A DNA stretch of 41,548 nucleotides from Acidimicrobiaceae bacterium. GTDB lineage: Bacteria; Actinomycetota; Acidimicrobiia; Acidimicrobiales; RAAP-2. Shown piece by piece: positions 1 to 8,925 of the stretch (positions are counted from its first letter, which is position 1; every line of letters begins with the position of its first letter). Where the stretch lies: contig PMOE01000074.1 in the NCBI GenBank assembly GCA_003161575.1, positions 1-41,548 of the forward strand. The letters run 5' to 3'. The translations under genes were made by a program, and so were the position numbers. A model generated the notes under the pieces. It was not told the DNA's origin. It saw only the letters and a program-made list of their open reading frames with translations, and made no database searches.

Positions 1-97
1 GACAGCTTTACGTCAGGCGTTGATTGGGCGGCGGGCGGTCCGAGTCCATCAGCGAGCCGGTTTCATTCGCTAGAACGCGCGATCTCCGAAACTTTAG

Positions 98-1183
98 TCA
101 GGTGACGGCGCGCAATGAACGGAGGCCAGCGCTCAGTCGGAGCCACCGATCTTCGACCTTGGCTACGAACTCGCGACCGGTCCGAAGGTGCGTGAGCACG
201 TCTGCCTGGCCGCCCGGGCGTGCCAGCATCCATGAGTGCCCACCGGGCAGCCACTGGGTCTCCATCTCGGCGCACTCGGAGAACTCGATCGCTGTAGCCT
301 CGTTGGCGACCCGGTCGAAGCAACCCCATTCGGGCAATATGGGAATGTTCTGGGCCACCAACTCGCGGATCTCTGAGCGCAGATCGACCGTCATGAGCAT
401 GTTCCCGACTGGCATCGCCCGTCCCATGGTGCGGACGTTGCGCCGGACATCGGGGAGCACCGAGCGCACCGTCGAGTACAGCCGGCCCATGAGCAAGTCG
501 GGCGAATCGAGCACGACAGCGGCGATCATATCGGCGAACGGCGCGAGGTCGGGGACGAAAGGAGTGAGCGCACCCGCGATGAGCCCGTGTCGTTGCTGCC
601 AAGCCGGGGTGGCCACGCCGTCTCGGTAGAGAATCCCAAGGGTCTCGTCGGGGTGATCGTGGGCGTACTGGATAGCCACGGCTCCGCCCATGGAATGTCC
701 GAGGAGAACGGGCGCGGTTGCCCCGGCGTGGCCCACCACCATCCGCACCTGTTCGGCGAGCGCTTCAAGAGTGACTTCGTTCCATTCGAGAGGATCGCTG
801 CCACCGAAGCCGGGCAGGCTCGGGTTTATGACCCGCCATCCGAGTCGTTCGGCGATGCGGGCACTCTCCCGCCAGTACATGGCGCCCCCGGCGAAGTACC
901 CGTGGATGTTCACCGCCCAGATGGGCGGGCTCCCCGGGCCCTCGGGCCCGCAGGCGTTGTCATTGTCCGAGACCGCGAAGCGCAGGCGCCGACCATCGAT
1001 CCGCAGTACCCCGGGCACCATGCGGATCTCGGGAGTATGGCTGACCTGCCGGCGGTAGTGGCCCCGGACCACCTCGAGGGCCCGGGCGCCCGGCGAGTGC
1101 CGCTTCGTCGCCGTGGTCTCGGGGATTGCCTGGTCTTCCAACGCTGGCGCTGTCGAGTGCGCCAAACTGGCAGGTACGTGCAT
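98..1183 (-). CDS. alpha/beta hydrolase
   Basis: Serine hydrolase of the alpha/beta fold; the substrate cannot be told from sequence. The nucleophile elbow GHSMGG is clear, an oxyanion-type HGYFAGG stretch precedes it, and a late GGHSW motif supplies the catalytic histidine. The acid is probably the Asp in the WGCFD segment. The frame stays open with a GTG up to 1273, and further starts exist at 1183 and 1021. I use the ATG at 1183, but no start has a well-placed ribosome binding site, so the N-terminus is uncertain by about 60 residues. The gene is divergent from the GH31 gene, leaving a short shared upstream region. Fold is certain; specificity (esterase, lipase, lactonase) is not. Confidence 0.8.
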   Translation of the reverse strand: MHVPASLAHSTAPALEDQAIPETTATKRHSPGARALEVVRGHYRRQVSHTPEIRMVPGVLRIDGRRLRFAVSDNDNACGPEGPGSPPIWAVNIHGYFAGGAMYWRESARIAERLGWRVINPSLPGFGGSDPLEWNEVTLEALAEQVRMVVGHAGATAPVLLGHSMGGAVAIQYAHDHPDETLGILYRDGVATPAWQQRHGLIAGALTPFVPDLAPFADMIAAVVLDSPDLLMGRLYSTVRSVLPDVRRNVRTMGRAMPVGNMLMTVDLRSEIRELVAQNIPILPEWGCFDRVANEATAIEFSECAEMETQWLPGGHSWMLARPGGQADVLTHLRTGREFVAKVEDRWLRLSAGLRSLRAVT

Positions 1184-1333
1184 AACAAGTGCAGACGCTA
1201 CTCCAGCCGATCCGTCCATCGAGGCCGCGTTGCAGCCCTGGTGCGTCGTGGTTGCACCACCGTGGAACCACACCCACTACCCGGTGCTTCCTTCGGGCAC
1301 CGACGGTCGTGGTGCGAACTATCCTCGGCCACC

Positions 1334-4012
1334 ATGCCCGGCGCGAGCAGTCCCATCCGCCGCGGGTTTTTGAAGCTCGTCTTGTCGCTTCGCGAGGTGG
1401 TCGACCTCGGACCGTCGACTTCGGTCGCCATCGTTGCCAACACCTTGCGCACTGAAGCACGACGACGACAGGACGATCGGGCTGAGGCGGGTTCGGCCAC
1501 CACCCGCGCACCGGGCCGTCTGAGCGGGGTCGAGGTACTCGGCGGAGCCGACGCCGACGGGTCGGGGCCGGTCGTTGGCGCCCGCTGTTTATTCAGCGAG
1601 GCCGAACTTGAGGTCGTCTTCGTGGGTGAGGATCTGGTCCGGCTGAGTTGGGGCCCAGCGGACCCGCCTGTTCCCTGGGCCATCGACCGCTCAGCGTCGC
1701 TCGGGACCCCGACGGTCACCGTCAGCGCCGAAGCATCCGGATGTACCCTCGAGAGCGCGGCCCTGCGCGTTGTGGTCGGTCCCGCAGGCGCCGTCTCCTA
1801 TTTCGACGGGGCCGGAGTCCTTCTGCGCCACGAGCTGCCCCCATTGCGTCGGGGAGCTGCCCGCACGGCCCGCCACCTGCTGCGCCCCGGAGAGCGAGTC
1901 TCGGGCCTCGGCGAACAGGCCGGCCCGGTGGACCTGCGGGGCACAACCCATCGGCTCTGGAACCGCGATCCGGGTGGAGCGTGGGGACCGGGGCAGGACC
2001 CCCTCTACTGCAGTATCCCCGTGATGGTCGGGTTGCACCCCGAGGGTGACGTGCTTTCGTTCTATGAGAACACCTATGACGCAGTGGTGCGGGTCGACGC
2101 CAGCACAGCCCGGCTCGGAGCCTCGGCCGCCGTCGAACTGACCTTCTCGGGCGGGATGCTCCGTCACTATGTGGCGATCGGCCCGCTGCCCGGACTGCTC
2201 GATCGCTACAGCGGGCTCACCGGGCGGCCCCCCCTTCCACCGCGTTGGGCCCTCGGCTATCACCAATGCAAGTGGGGGTACAAGAATGAGGCTCAGATCC
2301 GCGAGGTGGCCGATGGATTCGCGGCCGAGGGTGTGCCGTTGAGCGCGGTCCACCTCGATATCGACTACATGGACGGGTACCGGGTGTTCAGCGTCGACCG
2401 CCAGGCGTTCCCCGATCTTCTCGGCCTGTCGGGCGACCTCATCGGGCGCGGAACTCGGATCGTGACCATCGTTGACCCTGCCGTGAAGGACGACCCCGGC
2501 TATGACGTCTTCGCCGAAGGCGTGACGGAGGGTCGGTTTCTCCTCGACGAGGACGATGAGCCGCTCAGGGGCGTCGTGTGGCCCGGTCCGGCGGTCTTTC
2601 CTGATTTCACCGACCCCGCAACCCGTCGCTGGTGGTCCGGGCTGTACCCGCGTTTGCTCGACCAGGGGGTGGCGGGGATTTGGCACGACATGAACGAACC
2701 CACGTCGATCACGCTATGGGGGGATCGGACTCTGCCCAAGAGCACCCGCCATTCGGTGGAGGGGCGCGGAGGCGATCACCGTGAGTGCCACAACGCCTAC
2801 GGATCACTCATGAACGAGGCCGGTTGGGACGCCCTGGTTGCCCACGATCCTGCCCGTCGCCCGTTCATCTTGTCGCGTGCTGGTTGGGCCGGTTTACAAC
2901 GTCACGCATGGAACTGGACTGCCGACATCGAGGCCAGCTGGGAGGGGTTGGGCCAGCAGATCGCCACCACCATCGGACTCGGCCTCTCGGGAGTGCCCTA
3001 TACGGGGTCTGACATCGGAGGCTTCAGCGGGGTCCCGACACCCGAGCTCTATGTGCGCTGGCTCGAGTTGTCGGTATTGATGCCGTTCTGCCGGACCCAT
3101 TGCGTGTTGGGTTCGCCTCCCCGCGAGCCCTGGCGTTTCCCCGAGCCTCACCGTGGGGCGATCGACCGGCTCATCCGCTTCCGCTACCGGCTTCTTCCCT
3201 ATCTCTACTTGTTGGCCCACGAAGCGGCCGAACACGGCACGCCCTTGGTTCGTCCCCTCTGTTGGCCCGAGCCGGGCACCCACGGTTCGTCCCTTGACGA
3301 CCGGCTGTGGCAGGTGAATGACGCCTACATGCTCGGCGACTCCCTGTTGATCGCACCAGTCACCGCCGAAGGAATGCGCAGCCGCATGGTGGTGCTCCCG
3401 GCTGGCCGCTGGTACCGCTGGCGCGCGACAGGCGCCATGCCCGAACAGGGAGAAGGGCCGGTCGAACGGAGTCACTCTGACAGCCACGGCGCCAGCGACG
3501 AGGTGACGGCGATAGAGGGTGGACGCTCGGTTCGAGTTGACGCACCGGCCGGTCAGCCTGTCCTGTTCGTTCGGGCCGGCTCGGTGCTGGCCCTCGACGA
3601 CGGATTCCTCGAGGCGGCCTTGGGCGACCGCGGTCATCTCAGCACCGGCCACGAGCCGAGACTTTTCGCTCTGCACTGTTTCCCCAATGCCGATGGCACA
3701 GCCGCCGGCGGTTCGTACGACGACGCAGGAGATGGCTACGGCGAGCACCGGCTCGATCGCTTCGCGCTCACCACCTCGGGGGTAGGTGGCGCGCTGTTCA
3801 GCTGGGAGCGTTCGGGAGAGTACCCCGCGCCGGGGCGGATGTCAGTGGTGTTCCACGGCCTGGAGGCCACCGGAGCGATTGCCGACGGCACCGAGGTTGA
3901 CGCGATCGTGACGCGCAGGGCGGGTGCGGAACCGGCCACCAGGTTCGAGTGTCCTCCCTTCGCCGAGCTGGTGCTTGGCGGTGTGGGCCCGAGCTCCGAG
4001 TCGATCTCGTAG
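1334..4012 (+). CDS. glycoside hydrolase family 31 (alpha-glucosidase/alpha-xylosidase-like)
   Basis: Retaining alpha-glycosidase, about 892 residues, probably cytoplasmic because no signal peptide is visible. An N-terminal beta-sandwich leads into a TIM barrel starting near PPRWALGYHQCKWGY. The nucleophile is the Asp of WHDMNEP (residue 452 from this start). The acid/base is the Asp of WTADIEASWEG (residue 531), followed by the family block GVPYTGSDIGGF. C-terminal beta domains follow. The reading frame is open back to 587, but that part lies antisense to the alpha/beta hydrolase and has no GH31 character, so I chose the ATG at 1334. TATCCT at 1320-1325 could be a -10 for a near-leaderless transcript. 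Activity on maltose-, isomaltose- or xylose-type linkages cannot be separated by eye. Confidence 0.92.
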   Translation: MPGASSPIRRGFLKLVLSLREVVDLGPSTSVAIVANTLRTEARRRQDDRAEAGSATTRAPGRLSGVEVLGGADADGSGPVVGARCLFSEAELEVVFVGEDLVRLSWGPADPPVPWAIDRSASLGTPTVTVSAEASGCTLESAALRVVVGPAGAVSYFDGAGVLLRHELPPLRRGAARTARHLLRPGERVSGLGEQAGPVDLRGTTHRLWNRDPGGAWGPGQDPLYCSIPVMVGLHPEGDVLSFYENTYDAVVRVDASTARLGASAAVELTFSGGMLRHYVAIGPLPGLLDRYSGLTGRPPLPPRWALGYHQCKWGYKNEAQIREVADGFAAEGVPLSAVHLDIDYMDGYRVFSVDRQAFPDLLGLSGDLIGRGTRIVTIVDPAVKDDPGYDVFAEGVTEGRFLLDEDDEPLRGVVWPGPAVFPDFTDPATRRWWSGLYPRLLDQGVAGIWHDMNEPTSITLWGDRTLPKSTRHSVEGRGGDHRECHNAYGSLMNEAGWDALVAHDPARRPFILSRAGWAGLQRHAWNWTADIEASWEGLGQQIATTIGLGLSGVPYTGSDIGGFSGVPTPELYVRWLELSVLMPFCRTHCVLGSPPREPWRFPEPHRGAIDRLIRFRYRLLPYLYLLAHEAAEHGTPLVRPLCWPEPGTHGSSLDDRLWQVNDAYMLGDSLLIAPVTAEGMRSRMVVLPAGRWYRWRATGAMPEQGEGPVERSHSDSHGASDEVTAIEGGRSVRVDAPAGQPVLFVRAGSVLALDDGFLEAALGDRGHLSTGHEPRLFALHCFPNADGTAAGGSYDDAGDGYGEHRLDRFALTTSGVGGALFSWERSGEYPAPGRMSVVFHGLEATGAIADGTEVDAIVTRRAGAEPATRFECPPFAELVLGGVGPSSESIS

Positions 4013-4039
4013 AACGCCCAATACCAAACTCGACGCCAG

Positions 4040-4420
4040 TCAGCTCGTGTAGTCGACCGGGCCGGCGCCCTTGACCCCGATGGCGAAGGCCAGTCCGCGT
4101 AGCGGTGCGTTATCGGTGGTCGGCCAGATGCTGTGCGTGGTGTCCGGAGGCGTGTAGACGAGATCGCCCTGTCCGACCGTTCGTTCCTCGTCGCCAATCT
4201 TCATGATCCCCCGGCCCGACAGGATGTAATAGAACTCGTGGGTTGGGTGCGAGTGCGGGTCGACGAGACCTCCTCCGGCCACTTCCCACTCGCTGACCAG
4301 CTCGAGGAATCCGCCGTCGGTGGCCTGTCGCATTTCTTGGGGCCCCACGAGCCACCAGACCGGCACGGTGCCGTTGTGTTCAATGACCGGCGTGACATCT
4401 TCGATCGACCTGACGTCCAT
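4040..4420 (-). CDS. cupin domain protein
   Basis: Small single-domain cupin of about 126 residues. The first metal-binding motif reads DPHSHPTHEFYYILSGRG, with two His and one Glu in the usual spacing. The second motif is the PPDTTHSIWP turn. Such proteins bind a divalent metal and act as dioxygenases, isomerases or sensors; the role here is unknown. The ATG at 4420 has GGTGA five bases upstream, which favours it over the GTG at 4429. It is convergent with the GH31 gene with only 27 bases between stops, so the two share a termination zone. No functional link to that gene is evident. Confidence 0.82.
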   Translation of the reverse strand: MDVRSIEDVTPVIEHNGTVPVWWLVGPQEMRQATDGGFLELVSEWEVAGGGLVDPHSHPTHEFYYILSGRGIMKIGDEERTVGQGDLVYTPPDTTHSIWPTTDNAPLRGLAFAIGVKGAGPVDYTS

Positions 4421-4657
4421 GGGGATCACCTTTCTCGGGCTCCGATGCGGCCCCCATTATGACCACCGGTCAGGGTGCGGGTTCAGCCGAGCGCTCCGCA
4501 CGCCTCGAGAGCGGAGTGTGGCCCGGGTCGGGTTCGTCCGTCTCGTTTCCACAATGGGGCGCGTTCAGCACCACTCCGGGAGGGTACGCAGTGAGAGCGG
4601 CAGCCCGTCGGTGCCGGCTTCTGAGAGAAGGAGGCGCAACGGGAGAGGCGTCGGCAG
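4421..4657. other. intergenic stretch, no gene seen
   Basis: About 237 bases between the cupin start and the end of the LLM gene, both on the minus strand. It must hold the cupin promoter. I see no coding signal, repeat or strong dyad in it. Confidence 0.6.
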
Positions 4658-5527
4658 TCAATCGGCGAAGATTTGTTCGAACATGGCGAGATCGGTGCGA
4701 AACGGCTCGGTGGTCCGGGGCCAGTGCACGACGAGGTCGGTCACGCCGATCTGTTCGTACCGGCCGACGGTGTCAGCGAAGGCCTCGACCGAGGAGAGAC
4801 CGGGGTCGAGGCCGGGACCGGTGAGGACGAGGCGGTCGATGGTGCTCGGTTCCCGCCCCGTTGCTGCGCACGCCTCTTCCAGCCGGGCCATCTGGTCCGC
4901 CACGACGATGGTCCCCTCCTTCGGGTTCAAGGATCCTTCGCCGCGTGGGTCTCCCGTCGTGGTCCAGATCTGGGCGTACATGGCGACGGCGCGCATGCCC
5001 GCCCGACCGGTGGCGGCGACGGCGAAGGGAATCCGGGGCTGTTGGACGCAGCCCGGGATGCTCCGGGCTTCGTCGGCTGAGTAGAAGCGCCCCGCGAAGG
5101 TCGTTGCCGGCTGACGGAGCAACCGGTCGGTCAGGTCGAGGAACTCGGCGAAGCGTTCGGCGCGCTCTCGGGGCGGCCAGGGATCTTGCCCGAGCATGGT
5201 GGCGTCCCAGCCCGTTCCCCCCGACCCGATCCCGAGGGTGATGCGCCCGCCGGAGATGTCGTCGAGGGTCATGAGCTCTTTGGCGAAGGGGACCGGGTGT
5301 CGGAAGTTCGGAGATGCCACGAGGGTCCCGAGGCGGATCCGGTCGGTGGCCACCGCGGCCGCGGTCAGTGTCGGGACTGTGGCGAACCAGGGCGAATCGC
5401 GCAAGTTCCGCCAGGCCAGGTGGTCGTAGGTCCAGGCGTGGGCGAACCCCAGCTCCTCGGCTCGACTCCACAACGCGCCGGCCGATGCCCAGCGGTGCTC
5501 TGGGAGGATTACGACCCCGATGCGCAC
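4658..5527 (-). CDS. LLM class F420/flavin-dependent oxidoreductase
   Basis: Luciferase-like monooxygenase fold, 289 residues. The family pattern is plain: an N-terminal strand MRIGVVILPE, the early AEELGFAHAWTYDHL segment, DRIRLGTLVASPNFRHP, then the LDDISGGRITLGIGSGG turn that contacts the cofactor. In actinobacteria most such proteins use F420 rather than FMN, but the cofactor cannot be proven from sequence. The GTG at 5527 is the only sensible start and lacks a clear ribosome binding site. It sits alone between the cupin and the ABC operon. Substrate unknown. Confidence 0.85.
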   Translation of the reverse strand: MRIGVVILPEHRWASAGALWSRAEELGFAHAWTYDHLAWRNLRDSPWFATVPTLTAAAVATDRIRLGTLVASPNFRHPVPFAKELMTLDDISGGRITLGIGSGGTGWDATMLGQDPWPPRERAERFAEFLDLTDRLLRQPATTFAGRFYSADEARSIPGCVQQPRIPFAVAATGRAGMRAVAMYAQIWTTTGDPRGEGSLNPKEGTIVVADQMARLEEACAATGREPSTIDRLVLTGPGLDPGLSSVEAFADTVGRYEQIGVTDLVVHWPRTTEPFRTDLAMFEQIFAD

Positions 5528-5625
5528 GTTAGGGAGAGTCGGTGGTCTGGTCCGCGCTGAGTTCGCGGATCAACGACGCGGTCACTCGCGCCACCCTACG
5601 ACGGAGTCCGCGCAGATCACCGGTG

Positions 5626-6420
5626 TCAGGTGACGTCGCGGCGGAAAGTGGTGAAGTAACCGATTACCGCCGGGCCGAGCCCCCAGGCGAGCAGGACCAG
5701 TGCACCGGTCCACCAGCTGAGCATCACCATCTGGCTCGATCCGTGGCCATTTCCCCGGGTTAGCCCCCCGGCGACGGACGCGGCGGCCATTGAGGGCAAC
5801 CAGTCGAGGTCAATCTGGAGGAGATGCCGGAATAGCTGGTAGACGATCGGCTCAATGATGAACGTCCCGCCGATTGTCACTAAAACCCCGGCCACCTGGT
5901 TCTTCAACAAGATGCCGATGCCCAGACCGAACAGCGCAAACAGCGCGAAGTCGGCCAACAATCCAGGCACCACAGGTCCCACCTGACGGAGTAACGCCGA
6001 GACCGAGCCTCCCTCGGCCGAGAGCCACGGCAGCCCCATAGCAGCTACGAGAGCGAGCCCGGCGATGCACATGAAGATTCCCCAGATTACCGAGGCGACT
6101 GCCTTGCCCACCAACACCTGCTCGCGGCGCGGGGTGTTCAACAAGGTGGTGGTGATGACCTTGTGCCGGTATTCCGCGGTGATGCACAGGACCCCCAGGA
6201 TGGGTGTCATCAGGAGTGCCTCCCCCAGGTAGCCGGAGCCGACCAGGTCGCGCAGCTGATCGACGGTGACCGGCGCGCGGAATGCCGGGCCGTGGGCTCT
6301 CCCACTCACGAAGGCACCAAGGACTCCGAGCGCGGTGAGCACCAGCGATACGCCGAGGACGACCCAAGGTCCGGGGGTTGTCCGCAGCTTGAGCAGCTCG
6401 GCTCGAGCAACCCGAATCAC
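5626..6420 (-). CDS. ABC transporter permease (ABC-2 type)
   Basis: Integral membrane subunit of about 264 residues with six predicted hydrophobic helices. The first begins near WVVLGVSLVLTALGVLGAF, just after a cytoplasmic N-terminus reading RAELLKLRTTPGPW, the usual opening of ABC-2/NatB-like permeases. The start is a GTG at 6420 whose bases overlap the ATPase stop as GTGA, which argues for translational coupling. An open frame extends upstream to 6636, but that part is out of frame with the ATPase tail and is a shadow. With the ATPase it forms an exporter; cargo (drug, lipid, peptide) is unknown. Confidence 0.85.
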   Translation of the reverse strand: MIRVARAELLKLRTTPGPWVVLGVSLVLTALGVLGAFVSGRAHGPAFRAPVTVDQLRDLVGSGYLGEALLMTPILGVLCITAEYRHKVITTTLLNTPRREQVLVGKAVASVIWGIFMCIAGLALVAAMGLPWLSAEGGSVSALLRQVGPVVPGLLADFALFALFGLGIGILLKNQVAGVLVTIGGTFIIEPIVYQLFRHLLQIDLDWLPSMAAASVAGGLTRGNGHGSSQMVMLSWWTGALVLLAWGLGPAVIGYFTTFRRDVT

Positions 6421-7592
6421 TGCGGGTTCCCACTCGGTGGGCCACTCGGCGTTTCGGGTGGCGGTACGGGCGGAGTCGGAGGTATGGGCGGCTGCGTCGG
6501 TGGAGGCGCCCACGTGGCCGTGGGGTCTGGGGCGGCGTGGGCCGGCCGCCGACCCGGTGGGGCAACCGGTCCGGGCGCCACCGGTCCGGGCGCCACCGGT
6601 CCGGGTGGCGCCTGATCTTGGGGCATCGGCGCCCACACCTGGACGGGTGGGTTGGCTCGGCCGACGGGGCTGGCCTCATACCCCAGACCGGCGGTGAGAG
6701 ACAGGAACAATGACTCGAGGTTGATTCCTTGGTGGGTCAACTCGTAGACGACGACCTGGTGGGCGGCGAGCAAAGGGCCGAGCTGTTCGGGACCCACACC
6801 ACCGATCGTCACGATGTCGTGACCTTCGCGTTGGAAAGTCAGCCCGACGCTCAACAGGACGGCTTGCAGGCGGTCCGGCTCGGGCGTGCGCACTCGCATA
6901 GCCGACTGTGTCGCGCTCATCAGAGACGCGAGGGTGCCCAGGGCGCGAACCTGTCCTTGGGCCACGATGATCACGTCGTCGATGGTCTGGGCCATCTCGG
7001 CTAAAAGGTGCGAGGAGACCAGCACCGTCCGTCCTTGGCCGGCCAGGTGGCGGAGAAATTCGCGGAGCCACGCAATGCCCTGAGGGTCGAGACCGTTGGA
7101 CGGCTCGTCGAGGATGAGGACCCCAGGGTCGCCGAGCAGCGCGCCGGCCAGCTCCAGGCGCTGGCGCATTCCCATCGAGAAACCGCCCACCTTCCGTTTG
7201 GCGTCGCCAGAGAGGCCCACCAACTCGAGGACCTGGTCGATGCGGGAGTTGTCGATCCCGCCGGCAATGGCGATCATCTTGAGGTGGGAACGGGCCCGGC
7301 GGGCCGGGTGGAAACTTGTGGCCTCGAGTACGGCCCCGACCTGGTGCAACGGGAGAGTGATGTCGCGGTAGCGCTGCCCGCCGATGGTGGCGGTCCCCGC
7401 GGTCGGATTCACCAGGCCGAGGAGCATCCGCAGCGTCGTCGTTTTCCCGGCACCGTTCGGGCCGAGAAAGCCCGTTACCCGGCCGGGCTGGACGACGAAG
7501 TCGAGACCTTGCACTGCGTGGACCCGACCGAAGTGCTTTGTCAGTCCGTGCACCTCAATGGGTACACCCGTTGCTGGAGGGGCCACCGCCAT
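6417..7592 (-). CDS. ABC transporter ATP-binding protein with proline-rich C-terminal tail
   Basis: Nucleotide-binding subunit, 391 residues. Walker A is GPNGAGKTT (44-52), the signature is GGFSMGMRQR (137-144), Walker B is VLILDEP (158-164) followed by SNGLDP, and the H-loop is SSHLL. It resembles the daunorubicin/BcrA-type exporter ATPases. After about residue 312 the protein becomes an 80-residue Pro/Ala/Gly-rich tail containing three GPVAP repeats, which is not part of the ABC fold and is unusual for a cytoplasmic ATPase. The stop overlaps the permease GTG. The tail has the same base composition and frame as the gene body, so it looks like a real extension rather than a frameshift. Confidence 0.93.
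   Translation of the reverse strand: MAVAPPATGVPIEVHGLTKHFGRVHAVQGLDFVVQPGRVTGFLGPNGAGKTTTLRMLLGLVNPTAGTATIGGQRYRDITLPLHQVGAVLEATSFHPARRARSHLKMIAIAGGIDNSRIDQVLELVGLSGDAKRKVGGFSMGMRQRLELAGALLGDPGVLILDEPSNGLDPQGIAWLREFLRHLAGQGRTVLVSSHLLAEMAQTIDDVIIVAQGQVRALGTLASLMSATQSAMRVRTPEPDRLQAVLLSVGLTFQREGHDIVTIGGVGPEQLGPLLAAHQVVVYELTHQGINLESLFLSLTAGLGYEASPVGRANPPVQVWAPMPQDQAPPGPVAPGPVAPGPVAPPGRRPAHAAPDPTATWAPPPTQPPIPPTPPVPPPETPSGPPSGNPQ
6566..6605. repeat. 15-bp tandem repeat inside ABC ATPase gene
   Basis: The unit CCGGTCCGGGCGCCA occurs twice in full and a third time in part. Read on the minus strand it encodes the GPVAP repeats of the ATPase tail. The copies are almost identical at the DNA level, consistent with recent slippage expansion. 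Confidence 0.8.
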
Positions 7593-7668
7593 TCGATGAT
7601 GGTAATCCGGCTTGGTGGGGGGATACGGATGCGGCTCAATCGGGTCCCATCGGAGCCATCGAGCAGCG

Positions 7669-8748
7669 TTAGAGGGTGACGATCTGGCGGATGACCTCGC
7701 CCTTCTTCAAGGCCTCGATGCCCTCGTTGATCCCTTCAAGGCCGAAGCGCTTGGACACCATTCCGTCGAGATCAAGCCGGCCGGCCTTCCACAGCCGGAT
7801 CAGCCTGTGGAATTCGGTGCGCACGTCGGCGCCGCCGTAATAGCTGCCGAGCAGGCGCTTCTCAGAGAAGAACAATTCGAAGCCGTTCAACTCGAGAACA
7901 GCGTCGCCCCGGCCGGCCCCGACGATGACCGTGGTCCCGCCCCGGCGGGTGGCGTCCCAGGCGGCCCGGAAGGTTGGTGCGATGCCGATGCATTCAATGG
8001 CGTAGTCGAAGCCTTCGCCTCCGGTGACTTCGGCACTCACCTCGGCCAGGTTGTCGGGGTGTACACCATGGGTGGCCCCGAAGTGCTTGGCGTCCTCGAG
8101 CTTCGAAGGCACCGTGTCGACAGCGACGATCTCGGCTGCCCCGCAAACCCGCGCGCCTTGAATCGCCGAGATCCCGACACCGCCGCAGCCGAAGACAACG
8201 ACCGACGAGCCGACTTCGACTTTGGCCGTGTTGACCGCCGCTCCGACTCCGGTGGTCACGCCGCAGCCGATCAGGGCGCCAATCTCGTAGGGCACCTCAT
8301 TGGGAATCACAACGACCCCCTGCTCGGGAAGGATCAGTTCTTCGGCCCAGGTACCGGTGCCGGCAAAACCGAAGATGTCCTCACCCCCAGACTTGAAGTG
8401 GGCGGCCCCGGCGATGGCGAAGAAGATGTCGACGCACAGGTTCGGCTGCCCGCGCAGGCAGGCCTTGCACTTCCCGCACGGCGGCGTCCAGGCCACGATC
8501 ACGTGGTCCCCGACCTTGGAGCTGGTAACGCCGTCGCCGACGGCGACGATCTCACCGGCGCCCTCGTGGCCCGGGACGAAGGGGGCGCCCTGAGGCAGGT
8601 TTCCGTTCATGCCCGAGAGGTCCGAGTGGCAGATGCCCGCGGCGTGGATCTTCACCCGGACCTGGCCGGGCCCCGGGTCGGCGGCCGTCAGGTCGTCGAC
8701 GATCTCGACCTTCTCGTCGCCGGTCGTCCTACAAATCGCTCCGCGCAT
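7669..8748 (-). CDS. zinc-dependent alcohol dehydrogenase (MDR family)
   Basis: Medium-chain dehydrogenase of 359 residues oxidising an alcohol with NAD(P) or a bound nicotinamide. Catalytic zinc ligands are Cys40 (AGICHSD), His61 and Glu62 (PGHEGAGE) and Cys162. Structural zinc ligands are Cys91, 94, 97 and 105 in the CGKCKACLRG loop. The Rossmann motif is GCGGVG (187-192) with an acidic residue, Asp211, at the end of the next strand, favouring NAD over NADP. The ATG at 8748 is preceded by a GGAGGAGA ribosome binding site. The frame is open further upstream to 8883 without protein-like content. It lies downstream of the KstR-like gene on the same strand. It resembles actinobacterial NDMA-dependent alcohol dehydrogenases; substrate unknown. 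Confidence 0.92.
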   Translation of the reverse strand: MRGAICRTTGDEKVEIVDDLTAADPGPGQVRVKIHAAGICHSDLSGMNGNLPQGAPFVPGHEGAGEIVAVGDGVTSSKVGDHVIVAWTPPCGKCKACLRGQPNLCVDIFFAIAGAAHFKSGGEDIFGFAGTGTWAEELILPEQGVVVIPNEVPYEIGALIGCGVTTGVGAAVNTAKVEVGSSVVVFGCGGVGISAIQGARVCGAAEIVAVDTVPSKLEDAKHFGATHGVHPDNLAEVSAEVTGGEGFDYAIECIGIAPTFRAAWDATRRGGTTVIVGAGRGDAVLELNGFELFFSEKRLLGSYYGGADVRTEFHRLIRLWKAGRLDLDGMVSKRFGLEGINEGIEALKKGEVIRQIVTL

Positions 8749-8766
8749 TGTCTCCTCCGTCTCCTC

Positions 8767-8785
8767 GGTGCCCACGGCAGGCACC
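8767..8785. promoter_or_regulatory. inverted repeat upstream of alcohol dehydrogenase
   Basis: GGTGCC and GGCACC are separated by 7 bases, 19-37 bases upstream of the start codon. It could be an operator or 5' UTR stem. Weak evidence only. Confidence 0.25.
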
Positions 8786-8844
8786 CGGCCCGGCCACCGG
8801 TTTGTGCCAAGCCGAGGCGGCTGGCATCTGTGGCAACACCTTAT

Positions 8845-8866
8845 GGACCGTCGCCGGGGACGGTCC
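8845..8866 (-). terminator. hairpin between tetR and alcohol dehydrogenase
   Basis: GGACCGTC and GACGGTCC form a perfect 8-bp stem with a 6-base loop, located after the TetR stop (8926) and before the dehydrogenase start. There is no T run, so termination is possible but not certain. Confidence 0.4.
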
Positions 8867-8925
8867 GCCAGGCATTCGACCACGCACCGCGCCGCGGTGC
8901 AATTGCGGACCGGGCCCCGATCGCC

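Noticed and set aside
587-1333. N-terminal extension of the GH31 frame
   Set aside because: It is antisense to the alpha/beta hydrolase, has no GH31 features, and GC-rich DNA leaves such frames open by chance.
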